Part shown: positions 45,359 through 56,760 of the stretch, in pieces
Layout of the letters: each line of letters starts with the position of its first letter
Position numbering within the stretch: the first letter of the stretch is position 1
DNA from: JADLHS01 sp049840435
GTDB lineage: Bacteria; Verrucomicrobiota; Verrucomicrobiia; Limisphaerales; JADLHS01
DNA length: 64,000 bases
Assembly: GCA_049840435.1 (NCBI GenBank)
Contig: JASGKY010000024.1
Span: forward strand, 62,001 to 126,000
Direction of reading: 5' to 3'
Notes under the pieces: generated by a model
Databases searched by the model: none
Seen by the model: the letters and a program-made list of their open reading frames with translations, nothing else
What the model was told of the DNA's origin: nothing
Program-made: the position numbers and the translations under genes

Positions 45359-48050
45359 TCATTGTACCCGGACGCGAAAGAAATACCGCTCGCCAAAGTA
45401 TTCCCATACCCTGTAATCAACCCAGATGCGCAACCCAGATGTACCACTGATGTTTGTCGCAATTACTTCGAACGACTCGAAATTGGTGGTTCGCTCCAAA
45501 TGGTATGCTCGGGTGGGGACTGCCAGCCAAGATATTTCCGGAACTTGATAACCACGCCACGGGACTTGGCGTACAGAAACGACACTTAATACTGATGCCG
45601 CATCGGTCGGATTAGTATCAGCACGACATTCCTGCCAGTTGGTGGTGCCGTCGCCATCTACGTCATTAAAATCTTCTGAACCGTCTGTCATCACACCATG
45701 TTTTTGAGCCCATGCGTATGACAAAGTTGAGGAAGGATTTTGAAACTCACAAGCGCCTAAATCTACAGTGCCTCCAGCGATACGCATGGTGGCATTGATA
45801 TCTAAAGCATCGGACACATATGAGTTGTTACCCGCATTCAAGCACGGTGAATTTGTCGGCAAACGGAAATCGCCAGCCTGATAATCTATAAAACCGCTGA
45901 AAGTATCTATGTTGCCAATGCTGTTCGATGGGATCGGCGATGTACAGGAATAAGCTTAAACCGGTGACGATTCCCGAATAACTGGTGAAATTGTGATTCG
46001 GATATAGACCGGACTGGTTGGATAGAATGATCGAATTGTGAACCGAGCCATCGCAAACACCCCCGGCATATTCAGTGGTTGTATTGTTGACGACTGTGCA
46101 ATTTATCACGATACAGTCCATTGCTCCACCTCCGGCTCCAGCCGAATTTCGAAGCAAAAGGCAGTTTCTCAAAGTCGACCAACGCGCGCCGCCACCTGTT
46201 TCGAGCGCTGTGTTATCAGTTAACTTGCAGGCTTGCAGACTGCTTTGGAAAACTCCTCCGCCTCTTGCGTTGGCATGATTACCAGTGACTAAACAGTGGC
46301 TTAGAGTGCTGTAAGCAGATCCACCACCCGAACCAGCGGAATTGTTTGTAATCACGCAATTCAGCAGCGTGCTACCCTCCGAGCCGCCTCCTTCAGCTGC
46401 ATGGTTGCCGGCTAACCGGGAAGCAAAAACCACAGATCCATAGGCTCCCCGCCTGCAGAGACCGCAGAGTTGTTGATCAATTGACAATTACTAAGCGTGC
46501 AAGAGTAAGCCCCGCCGCCACTGTAATTGGCGAAATTTTCGACAAAGAAACAGTTGGAAATAATTGCGTTGGTGCTTTCTCCCCAAGCGCCACCGCCAGA
46601 ATTTTCCTGAATCGCATTGCCATCATTTGCCAAGATGCCATTCGTAAGAGTAAACCCAGTCAGTATCGCGCCGTTGGTTAAATAAGCACATCGGACCAGC
46701 CCATTGTTGTCCCCAACGATGGTTGTATTTGGTGAACCATTTACGCTTTGAACGGTGATCGGCTTTATCAACGCCACGCGATTAGTCACTGCCCCATGCA
46801 CCAGCCGCCCACCAGATGAATAGATTCCGTTGGTCACCAAAACTAAATCTCCAACATCTGCTATATTTGCCGCGTCCTGAATGTTCCTAGCAGCAGTTGC
46901 CCAATTGGTGTAGGGAGGTGTCGGATTTGAGGAATTGATGTTTACATAAAATACTTGCAACTCATACACCCCCATATCCACGTTCACTCCTGCAATACGA
47001 TTTTTTCCATCCAAATCCACGCTTGTAGGCGCATAAGAGTTATTCCCGGTGTCTACACATTCTGTGTTCGGTAGGAGGTGATAATCCCCTTCGATCAAAT
47101 TTACAAAAGCTGGCACAGCATCAATGTTTCCCCCTCCGGACGGCAGTGGCGTTGTGCATGTGTAGCTATACGATCCAAAGTAATAATTCCATGGACGCTT
47201 GAAGTTCCTCGTATCCACCTACATTGTGATAAACGATGCTGTTGTTAACCTGACAAAATGATAGCCCCCCGCCAACGCCCCCAAAAGTGCTAGAAGGCCT
47301 AGCATAATTGCTAACAACTGTACAGTTTTGCACAACACACCCGTAAGCGCCGCCGCCTCCTTGTGCCTCATTTCCAACAATCAAGCAATTCATCAACCGA
47401 GAATACATCGCAGCTCCCCCTATTTGTCCACCGGTGCCGGGCTCCGTTACTGTTATGTTTTTGCTGAGTCGAGAGCCTTCAACTGTCACAGACCAAACCC
47501 CGGCTCCTTGAAAAGCCGAATTATTACCAATGAAACAATTTACAACCCGTGACGAATTCGAATTCATACTAGAACAGAAAACGCCGCCACCACATCTTTC
47601 TCCGACGGTCATCCCCCCCTCGTGAATACCGATAGTCGAACCGTTTGTCAGACTAAATCCAATCAATGTGGAATTGCTGACCATATAGACGCAACGAATC
47701 GCATTCGAACCTAGGATTAAACCATCTGCCTTATTTCCCGCAATGATCGTCATCTCAGGTCCATTGACACTTTGGATCGTAATTTGCCTGTCAATGACCA
47801 CCCTGTTGGTGAGCGCATCTGAGCCAACAGTTCTTCCTCCGGTGTTGTAAACCCCGTTTGTTACCAAAACCAGATCACCATCCACTGCCGCATCAATCGC
47901 ATCCTGAATGCTTGTCGCGGCAGTTGCCCAGTCCGTGAAAGGCGTGCTGGGGGTAGGGTTGTTCAAATTGACATAGCGCGTAATTGCTGCTGTGTTGAAA
48001 ACGAACGCAATGAAAATTAGCCAAGTCAGGACGAAAAGTTTTTTCCTCAT
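45359..48050 (-). pseudogene. Secreted right-handed beta-helix protein with two tandem modules, three frameshifts
   Basis: Four overlapping frames on one strand (48050-47166, 47218-46412, 46487-45828, 45862-45359) read as one ~895-aa protein if frame changes occur near 47190, 46446 and 45955. Signal peptide LFVLTWLIFIAFVFNTAAIT, then module one (YVNLNNPTPSTPFTDWATAA, GDLVLVTNGVYNTGGRTV, many N-C-x-I-x-x-N rungs). Module two begins at about 46960 with YVNINSSNPTPPYTNWATAA and GDLVLVTNGIYSSGGRLV. It ends with PTNSPCLNAGNNS, ACEFQNPSSTL and a domain finishing YFFRVRVQ. Paralogue of the intact gene at 60983. The DNA is visibly more AT-rich than its neighbours. Possibly surface adhesin or polysaccharide-binding. 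Confidence 0.8.
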
Positions 48051-48140
48051 GCCAAATGCTGCCCTGTGGTTACTGAGTCCTACTGATTTTCAGTACCCGT
48101 TTCCCGGCGCTTCAAGCTTGAAGTAGGCGAAAATGCCCTG

Positions 48141-49608
48141 CTAACGGCGCGATCGCCGATAGTAGAAATAGATTGGCGTGCCGATCAGCACGAGCGCTAC
48201 ACCGAAGACCGAATTGATCAAAGCCGGTTTGCCGGCGGCCACAGCTTCGCGATACGTCACGAAGTCGTTATAGACCGTGAAGCCCAGAAATGTCAGCGCG
48301 AAGAGGATGAACACCCACGGCACGATGGGATAGCCCGGCACTTTGTAGGCGCGTGGCGCGTCTGGCAGTTTGCGGCGCATCACGAAGACGCCATACGCCC
48401 CAGCCGCGTAGAAAATCCACGTCACGAAGATGAGCGTATCAGTCAGCGTATCGAATGTGCCGCTGAACAACAGAGCCACGCTCCAGACGCCTTGCACCAC
48501 CAGCGATGCGGCGGGAGTGTGATAACGCGGATGCACATTGCCAATGAAACGCGGGAAGACATTCATCCGCGCCATTGAGAAGTAAACCCGCGCCGTGGCC
48601 ATGATGATGGCGTTGGTCGGTACCGAACGTGGACAACATCACCAGCGCCGCGATCCAGTTACCGCCACCCGCAAAAATCTTTTCCGCAACCTCGAAGGCA
48701 AAGAACTTCTTCGCCTGCGCCAGTTGATCCACGGGCAACACGTAGAGATACGCGACGTTCATCAGCACATAAATGCCAGTCACGGTGAGCATTCCCCACA
48801 GCAAGGCGCGCGGGATGTTGCGTTGCGGTTCTTTCACCTCGCCGGCGATATAGGTGAGTTTGTTCCACCCGTCGTAAGCCCAGAATGCGCCTTGCAGCGC
48901 AGCGGCGATGGCCGCGAACAACGCCAGTCCATTCAACTGAACCGTTGCGCTTGGAGTCGTGAAGTTCGCCACGCTTCCACCTGTGGCTGGCAGAAACGCG
49001 CCGATGACGAGCAACCCCATCGCCGTGAGCTTGGCGACGGTGAAAATATTCTGCACCAGTCCGCCGAAACGCACGCCGATGTAATTCACCGCCGTCAGCA
49101 GGATGATAAGCACGGCGGCGAGACCTTTTGTCCCGATCTCCGCGAACGGCGTGACATCACCGATGAAGGACAGGTGGAATGACCACCCGGCCAACGCGGG
49201 AGAGAACTCGGGCAGATGGATCAGCCGCCCGGCATATTCGGCGAAGAGATAGGCGACGGCAGCGATTGAGCCGCATTGGATGATGGCAAAGATCGCCCAA
49301 CCGTAGAGGAAAGCGAAGAACGGTCCATACATCCGCTCGAAATAGACGTATTGCCCGCCAGTCTCGGGAATCAGGCTGGCGATCTCGGCATTGGTGAGCG
49401 CGCCGAACAACGTGATGACGCCCGCGAGAATCCAGACGAGCAACAACAGTTGCGGCGAACCGAGTTCCGCCGCCATGCCGCCGGTCTTGCGAAAAATTCC
49501 CGAGCCGATCACGCCGCCAACCACCAGCATGATGGTGGAAAACAAACCGAGGGCGGGAAGCAATCCAACGCTGTGTGGAGATGTCTCCTTTGATTTGGGG
49601 TTAGTCAT
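48141..49608 (-). pseudogene. APC-family amino acid permease, one frameshift
   Basis: Start ATG 49608 (MTNPKSKETSP). Twelve-helix transporter text: LGLFSTIMLVVGGVIGSGIF in helix 1, AEIASLIPETGGQYVYFERM, FWAYDGWNKLTYIAGEVKEP, RNIPRALLWGMLTVTGIYVL. The frame breaks near 48622, after VMLSTFGT; the other frame goes on with NAIIMATARVYFSMARM and RYHTPAASLVVQGVWSVALL to 48141. Removing one C restores the reading FGTTNAIIMATARV. Amino acid or polyamine uptake/exchange (LAT-like). Its ATG overlaps the stop of the pseudopilin gene by ATGA, so the two are coupled. About 488 aa when joined. Confidence 0.85.
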
Positions 49609-50376
49609 TCCCACCCCAGCACATTGTCCTTGTTCACGCCTCGATTTGCTTTTGTGCTCGGATCAGCTTTTCCGTCTGGCCCTAGTGACCAGATCATTAT
49701 CCGATGGTCTAACTCATAACTGTCAGTTCCCGATGTGTCGGGGCGACGTAGCAAGCCGTAGTGACCGCTAGTGCTACTGCCTGATGCGGACACTTCAGTT
49801 TTTGAGTACAAGGGATCACGGCATTTGCCGTTCGAATCCAAATCAAGCGTGATGATGTAGGGATTGCCCCAAGGATCGCGATAAACACCATCAATGCCGA
49901 CGCCCGGCTCATCTTGTAAAGACATGTCTGCGAGCAAGCTGACCAAGTGTCTTCGGTTTAGTGAACTACCATAATTTGGGGTCGGGGTGCCGTTCCTGAA
50001 CGATGTCAGGTCCAAAAGGATGCTCATGACTTCCGCATTGTTTGCCTCAATGCCACTACCATTCGTGATTAGAACTGAGGATTTGGTTCCAATCGTTCCG
50101 TATGTGAAATCCGCAACCTCGGCCGCTTCTACATTGGTCGAGACCGGCCAACGGCGATAATCAGACTCGGTACAAGCGAATCGCTTGGTCCAGCTTGATC
50201 ATATCGACTCGCGCCTTGGCGATTTTAGCACCTGTTGGCCGCCCATCGGACACGGCTGGGAAGAGAGCGGCGGCTAAAAGACCCAAAATGACGATTACCA
50301 CGAGCAACTCAATCAACGTCAACCCACGGAATGAGGCTGCATGGCGTTGCTTGAGCGTTCGTTTCACAAAAAACAT
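49605..50376 (-). pseudogene. Type II secretion-like pseudopilin, one frameshift
   Basis: Start ATG 50376 (MFFVKRTLKQRH). Prepilin leader and N-methylation site FRGLTLIELLVVIVILGLLA (cut after Gly, Glu at +5), then KIAKARVDMIKLDQAIRLY before TGA near 50158. The other frame carries on as RRWPVSTNVEAAEVADFTYG and ends with SLLADMSLQDEPGVGIDGVY, RDPWGNPYIITLDL and WSLGPDGKADP, typical T2SS GspG-like pseudopilin C-terminus with calcium-site style residues. One missing base would rejoin the ~256-aa protein. Neighbour to a permease, not to other secretion genes. Confidence 0.8.
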
Positions 50377-50498
50377 CGGCGCTTTCACTTGCGCCGTGAC
50401 TAACAATGGATAAGGAGGGGATTGCTTCAAGCATATTATCGCTAAGTGGCGATTGGGGTTTTTCCTTGAAGCGCCCGCTTTCCTCCCGCACCCTTTGC

Positions 50499-50596
50499 GG
50501 TGCTAGGGCCCATGGAATGTGGACTTACGAACCCCGCCAGGGCCGGAAGGCAGCAACGGTAGTTTGCTCCGTATCTGCCGTGGTCACCCTAGCATT
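50499..50596 (+). ncRNA. ffs: Signal recognition particle RNA, small bacterial type (4.5S)
   Basis: The conserved domain IV tip is present: GCCAGGGCCGGAAGGCAGCA (50535-50554) with a GGAA tetraloop, flanked by helix arms that close as TGCTAGGG (50501-50508) and CCCTAGCA (50587-50594). A T-rich stretch (TTTCTTTT) follows. Binds Ffh for cotranslational export. Lying just upstream of dnaX, as in Bacillus and many other bacteria, it supports the call. Ends are set to within a few bases. Confidence 0.92.
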
Positions 50597-50701
50597 TCTT
50601 TTGAATGTGGAAGGTCGAAGGATGAATGCCAAAGTCCGACTGTTGACCTTGTCATTCGCGCTTTCCGTTTCATCCTTCATCCTTCATCATTACTCCTTGC
50701 C

Positions 50702-52541
<1,840 letters not shown>

Positions 52542-52581
52542 TTTTCCCGTTTTGTGCTGCTAATTTCTAACCCCTTATTTT

Positions 52582-52896
52582 ATGTCGAGCATTGGAAAAT
52601 TGATGAAACAGGCTGCGCGTATGCAGCAGCAGATGGAACAGATCCAGGCGGACCTCGCCAAACGCACGGTGGAAGCTACCAGCGGCGGCGGCGCGGTGAA
52701 AGTCACCGCCAAGTGCGATGGCACGGTGGCCGCCATCAAGATTGACCCGCAGGCGCTCAACCCTTCCGACGCCCAAGTCGTGGAGGACATGGTGCTGCTG
52801 GCCGTGAATCAGGCGTTGGCGCAGGCAAAGGAAATCTCTAATGCGGAAATGGGCCGGGCCACGGCAGGGTTTAATCTGCCGGGACTGGGAATGTAG
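52582..52896 (+). CDS. ybaB: Nucleoid-associated protein, YbaB/EbfC family
   Basis: 104 aa. Small DNA-binding dimer. N-terminal helix SIGKLMKQAARMQQQMEQIQ, a beta sheet with GGGAVKVTAKCDGTVAAIKI, and C-terminal helix VEDMVLLAVNQALAQAKEI, all as in the family. Position between dnaX and recR is the conserved arrangement dnaX-ybaB-recR. Starts 40 bases after dnaX. Confidence 0.95.
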   Translation: MSSIGKLMKQAARMQQQMEQIQADLAKRTVEATSGGGAVKVTAKCDGTVAAIKIDPQALNPSDAQVVEDMVLLAVNQALAQAKEISNAEMGRATAGFNLPGLGM

Positions 52897-52910
52897 GAAG
52901 GAATGGAGAA

Positions 52911-52988
52911 GTATGAATGAAGAATGATGAAGTCTGGCGGCGTGTATCGCGCGAAGTCGCACTTCATCGTTCATAATTCTTCATTCAA
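52911..52988. repeat. Imperfect inverted repeat between ybaB and recR
   Basis: Left arm GAATGAAGAATGATGAAGT (52915-52933) and right arm ACTTCATCGTTCATAATTC (52961-52979) plus TTCATTC pair with an internal bulge, giving a long stem around a 27-base GC-rich loop. Similar TTCATCCTTCATC text occurs before dnaX (50665-50690). It separates two otherwise cotranscribed genes. Confidence 0.65.
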
Positions 52989-53000
52989 CATTTTCCGCCC

Positions 53001-53597
53001 ATGTTACCTGATTCCATCACTGCCCTGATCGCCGTGTTGAGCAAGTTGCCCGGCGTCGGGCCGCGTTCGGCGGAGCGCATCGCGTTGCACCTGGTGCAGA
53101 CGGAAGTCGGGATGGTGAAAAATCTGGCGGACACCATCGTGCTGGCGCGGGAACGGATACTGTTCTGTGAAACCTGCGGTGCGTTGACTGAGAAATCTCC
53201 CTGCGGCATCTGTCAAGATTCGCGCCGTGATGGTTCATTGGTCTGCGTGGTGGAACGGGCGGTGGATATTCTCAGTATCGAAAAGTCTGGCACGTATCGT
53301 GGTAAATTCCACGTGCTCGGCGGCAAGATTTCCCCGTTGGATGGCGTTGAGCCGGAGGATTTGCGCATCGCTGAATTGGAGAAACGGCTGGCGGTCGAGC
53401 CGATCAAGGAAATCGTCATCGCTCTTGGCACTGACGTCGAAGGCGATGCCACGAGCAACTACCTCGCAAAACGCCTGGCACGCCTCGGCTTGAAGATTTC
53501 ACGCATCGCTTATGGTTTGCCGGCTGGCAGCGGCTTGGAATACGCCGATGAGTTGACCTTGAGTCGTGCCCTCGAAGGCCGGCGAGAGATGCACTAA
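53001..53597 (+). CDS. recR: Recombination protein RecR
   Basis: 198 aa. Helix-hairpin-helix LIAVLSKLPGVGPRSAERIA, zinc finger CETCGALTEKSPCGICQD (four Cys), Toprim domain with LVCVVERAVDILSIEKSGTY and IVIALGTDVEGDATSNYLA, and the C-terminal GLKISRIAYGLPAGSGLEYA. Works with RecO in RecFOR gap repair. Third member of dnaX-ybaB-recR. Confidence 0.97.
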   Translation: MLPDSITALIAVLSKLPGVGPRSAERIALHLVQTEVGMVKNLADTIVLARERILFCETCGALTEKSPCGICQDSRRDGSLVCVVERAVDILSIEKSGTYRGKFHVLGGKISPLDGVEPEDLRIAELEKRLAVEPIKEIVIALGTDVEGDATSNYLAKRLARLGLKISRIAYGLPAGSGLEYADELTLSRALEGRREMH

Positions 53598-53654
53598 GCC
53601 TCCTTTCGGGAGCGATTACGCCCCGATGGTTCTGCAGCCTATGCTGGCGGAATG

Positions 53655-53888
53655 CTACTGGGAACTCTTGCTACGAAGGGATTTGACTGTCTCTGGGCCA
53701 TTGTTAGGACGGGATTTTTGCACATAGGCAATCACCCCAAATACTCCCGCTACCAAGAATACCCCAAAGATAATCGCGACCCAGCGCATCCGCGCTCGCA
53801 ATTCCCGCTCCCGGTGCAGCATGGTGGGGAAAAATATCCTGCCCAATGTGAATAGCACGGGCTGATTGTTTTGAAAAAACAGGCTCAT
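53655..53888 (-). CDS. Small membrane protein, hypothetical
   Basis: 77 aa. One clear membrane helix (WVAIIFGVFLVAGVFGVIAY, residues ~36-55) between a basic segment (LHRERELRARMR) and a polar tail. Nothing named is recognised. It occupies an otherwise empty stretch between recR and a HAD gene and on the opposite strand to both, so expression is not certain. Codon use does not argue against it. Confidence 0.45.
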   Translation of the reverse strand: MSLFFQNNQPVLFTLGRIFFPTMLHRERELRARMRWVAIIFGVFLVAGVFGVIAYVQKSRPNNGPETVKSLRSKSSQ

Positions 53889-54013
53889 GACCAGTCAGGA
53901 CTTTCCTGAGTCACTGCCATCCGGCAGGAAACTATTTTTGTTCCGGCGCGGGCCGCACCTCCACGTTGGGAATGGCATTGTTTTGACCCGCTTCGGCCCG
54001 CTAGAGTGTCACC

Positions 54014-54655
54014 ATGTTGCAACCGCAAACAACGTCGCTCTCGATCGTGAAGCCCGACGTGGTCGTTTTTGATCTGGGCAAAGTTCTGGTGGATTTTGAT
54101 TACTCCATCGCCGGCCGGCGGATTGCGGCGCAATCCAATCTCTCCGCCGCCGAGGTGCAGAACTACTTGGACCACTCACCACTGCTCTTCAAATACGAAA
54201 CGGGGTTGATGACGCGGCAGGAATTTTTCGAGACGGTGCGCAATCATACCGGCTTTCGTGGCAGCCTCGTGGAGTTTGGCAGCTTTTTCGCCGACATCTT
54301 CACCGAGATTCCGGAAATGACGGTGCTTCATGCGGCGTTGCGGCGCAAAGGCATTCCGACCTACATCTTTTCCAACACGAACGACCTCGCCATCGAACAT
54401 ATCCGGCGTGCGTTTCCGTTCTTCGCCAATTTCGACGGCTATATCTTCAGCTACGAAGTCGGGGCGATGAAACCACAGGCCAAGATTTACGAGGCGCTGG
54501 AAAAATTGACTGGCAAGCGCGGCGCGCAACTGGTTTATCTGGACGACCGGCAGGAGAACATTGAGGCGGGCGCGGCGCGCGGTTGGCAAACCATCTTGCA
54601 GACCGAGCCGGCCAAGTCGCGTGCGGCCATCGAACGCTTGGGGTTGCTGGCGTGA
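54014..54655 (+). CDS. HAD-family phosphatase, YihX-like
   Basis: 213 aa. Motif I VVFDLGKVLVDFD (nucleophile Asp; the usual second Asp is Gly, as in YihX), a helical cap, motif II YIFSNTNDLAIEHI, motif III Lys in GAMKPQAKIYEAL, motif IV VYLDDRQENIEAGAARGW. YihX removes phosphate from alpha-glucose 1-phosphate; that substrate is possible but not provable here. Stands alone between divergent/convergent hypothetical genes. Confidence 0.9.
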   Translation: MLQPQTTSLSIVKPDVVVFDLGKVLVDFDYSIAGRRIAAQSNLSAAEVQNYLDHSPLLFKYETGLMTRQEFFETVRNHTGFRGSLVEFGSFFADIFTEIPEMTVLHAALRRKGIPTYIFSNTNDLAIEHIRRAFPFFANFDGYIFSYEVGAMKPQAKIYEALEKLTGKRGAQLVYLDDRQENIEAGAARGWQTILQTEPAKSRAAIERLGLLA

Positions 54656-54685
54656 GCGGAGCGCCGGCCTCCTGCCCCGGCGCGT

Positions 54686-55408
54686 TTAGTTCGCAGTCTT
54701 CGTGATGAGCAATCGCTCCAGCTTTTCTGCGCCATCTCCCAGCGAGAACAGCCGGCTGGAAATCTCATTCAATGCCCGGCGTGTCGTGTCGAACCGTTCC
54801 GAGAGCGTGCCGAGGATGTTGGTCAGTTCATACCGTTGCGCCAGCCGATGATCGCTCGCGGCACGATACTGCGAGCGTCCCAAGGCTTCATAATAACTCA
54901 GGCCGGGAAATCCCTTCTTTTCCGCGCGGAAGCGGATACGTTCGTGAAACACGCCGGAAAGAAACAGCGAGTGATTCCCGATATGCACGCGGATTTGAAA
55001 ACTGGTGCGGTCATCTGCCGTCTGGAGCGCGGCGAGCATCTCAAAAAAGTAATCCAACACGTTCGGTTGCCCGGGGATGATGCATCGCATTTGCTCAGCG
55101 CGGGCAAATTCCGCCAGCACTTCGGCAACGTAATCTGCCACAGCACGGTCGTTAAGACCAGAGCGTTTGAGGACATTGCGGACCAGCACGTAAAAATAAA
55201 AGTGTGACGAGACACGCAGGCAGCCACGCCGTTCCAGCAAGGCGTGGAGCAGAGCTTCGTCATCGAGGATCAGGTCGCGCGTGTCCTCGTCTGCCAGCAG
55301 GCGCACGAGACATTCAGCGTTACCGAGTTTCGCGCCCAGCACGGACACGATGAAATCAATGTCTTCCGCCGCGAACTGCGTGCGGCAGTTGGGTTGGATC
55401 ACTTTCAT
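54686..55408 (-). CDS. Conserved-looking hypothetical protein
   Basis: 240 aa, mostly alpha-helical and soluble, no signal peptide. Distinct segments: MKVIQPNCRTQFAAEDIDFI, SSHFYFYVLVRNVLKRSGLN, DYFFEMLAALQTADDRTSFQ, LSYYEALGRSQYRAASDHRL and a C-terminal helical hairpin TNILGTLSERFDTTRRALNE. The SYYEAxGRxxYRxA stretch looks like a functional core. I recognise no family or catalytic motif. Divergent from the C39-like peptidase gene with 145 bases between. Confidence 0.75.
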   Translation of the reverse strand: MKVIQPNCRTQFAAEDIDFIVSVLGAKLGNAECLVRLLADEDTRDLILDDEALLHALLERRGCLRVSSHFYFYVLVRNVLKRSGLNDRAVADYVAEVLAEFARAEQMRCIIPGQPNVLDYFFEMLAALQTADDRTSFQIRVHIGNHSLFLSGVFHERIRFRAEKKGFPGLSYYEALGRSQYRAASDHRLAQRYELTNILGTLSERFDTTRRALNEISSRLFSLGDGAEKLERLLITKTAN

Positions 55409-55553
55409 GCGCTACCTCACTTTAGTCTTATGGCGGCCACCTGCAACCGCCGGGTTGCTCTCTGAAGGCAAATGCAATGCCAACCGAATCCGGCGCAACT
55501 ACACATCAATAGGCACTCGCGAACGAAGCCGAAAACCGTCATCGTCGACGCAC

Positions 55554-56681
55554 ATGAACCGAATCCGGCTGGCGCTGCTTGGGGCGCTAATGTTTTCCAT
55601 CACGATTCCGATGAAATCTATGGCGACACCGCCGGATTCGCGCGGGGTGCAATTTCTCCCCTTCACATCGTTCGCTGCGTTCGCGCAATCCTCCGGCAGT
55701 AATGCGAACGAAATTGTCCTGACCTCGCCTGAAATCCAGACACGCGTCTGCTGGGACGAACTCATCGCGTCGTGGAACGCCGAGTTGAAACCCGACGCGT
55801 ATCTCAAACTCGAGGTGCGCGCGATTTACACCAACCGCACGACGAAGTGGTTCACGCTCGGATTATGGTCGGTTGATTCGGCTCAGCATCCCCGTGAGAG
55901 CGTCAAGAAGCAAAAGGATGCCGATGGCGACGTGGACACGGATACGTTTCAGTTGAGAGAGCCGACAGGGCGCGTTCAAGTACGTCTTACGTTGGGTTCA
56001 ACTTCAGACAAAACCCCCAAGCTGAAGTTTTTTAGTCTTTCGGTGCTGGATTCAAAATGGAAATCCGAGTCACGTGAGCCAAACCGTGCCGCTTGGGGCA
56101 AGCTCCTCGACGTGACCGAGCGTTCGCAGATGGCTTATCCGAACGGGGAAGTGCTATGCAGTGCTACGACGACTTCGATGCTCCTGTCGTATTGGAGTCA
56201 AAAGCTGAACCGACCCGGCCTGGATTGCGATGTGCCGGAAGTGATCAAAGGCGTTTACGATTCCGCGTGGGGCGGCACGGGCAACTGGGTTTTCAACACT
56301 GCCTTCGCCGGGTCGTTTCGCTGGATGCGTGCTTACACCACGCGGCTGAGCAATGTTACCGAACTCGAAGGTTTCATTGCGCGTGGGATTCCGGTCGGAT
56401 TGTCGGTTTGTTACAACCGATTGCGCGGAAAGGGGCGCGAGCCCAGTGGTCATCTGGTCGTGCTGGTCGGCTTCACCAAGGATGGCGACGCCATCATCAA
56501 CGACCCCGGCACAAGCAAGAACGTCCGCAAAGTTTTCCCGCGCGCCAATCTGATTGATGCCTGGGCTTACTCGAAGAATGCGGTCTATCTGGTTTATCCC
56601 ACTAGCACAATCCTGCCCCGGGATGAAGCTGGCCATTGGGAATCGTTGACCGCAAAACGGCTGGTGGAGTTTTCGCCTTAA
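55554..56681 (+). CDS. Secreted C39-like cysteine peptidase
   Basis: 375 aa from ATG 55554 (MNRIRLALLGALMF); the frame to 55281 lies partly inside the divergent gene. Signal peptide to about KSMA. Residues ~30-165 are beta-rich and unassigned; residues ~185-350 match the C39_2 papain-like fold with Cys202 (NGEVLCSATTTSMLLSYW), His300 (EPSGHLVVLVGF) and Asp317 (IINDPGTSK). Unlike C39 domains of ABC bacteriocin exporters it has no transporter. Substrate unknown. A palindromic repeat lies just after the stop. Confidence 0.85.
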   Translation: MNRIRLALLGALMFSITIPMKSMATPPDSRGVQFLPFTSFAAFAQSSGSNANEIVLTSPEIQTRVCWDELIASWNAELKPDAYLKLEVRAIYTNRTTKWFTLGLWSVDSAQHPRESVKKQKDADGDVDTDTFQLREPTGRVQVRLTLGSTSDKTPKLKFFSLSVLDSKWKSESREPNRAAWGKLLDVTERSQMAYPNGEVLCSATTTSMLLSYWSQKLNRPGLDCDVPEVIKGVYDSAWGGTGNWVFNTAFAGSFRWMRAYTTRLSNVTELEGFIARGIPVGLSVCYNRLRGKGREPSGHLVVLVGFTKDGDAIINDPGTSKNVRKVFPRANLIDAWAYSKNAVYLVYPTSTILPRDEAGHWESLTAKRLVEFSP

Positions 56682-56690
56682 CGCGAATTA

Positions 56691-56760
56691 GTAGCCGCCG
56701 AGGTAACGAGGCGGAGCGTTCTTGCCGCAGAAGTTTCAGCTTCTTCACGTCGTAGGCTAC
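56691..56760. repeat. Dispersed GTAGC-type palindromic repeat, copy 1 (divergent)
   Basis: GTAGCCGCCGAGGTAACGAG (56691-56710) faces CTTCACGTCGTAGGCTAC (56743-56760), which read in reverse gives GTAGCCTACGACGTGAAG: an imperfect hairpin related to the copies at 57674 and 58386. It fills the gap between two convergent genes and overlaps the prmA stop codon. Confidence 0.55.

Noticed and set aside
50519..50701. Longer dnaX protein starting at 50519
   Set aside because: That extension is the SRP RNA and a non-coding leader; the conserved N-terminus starts at ATG 50702.
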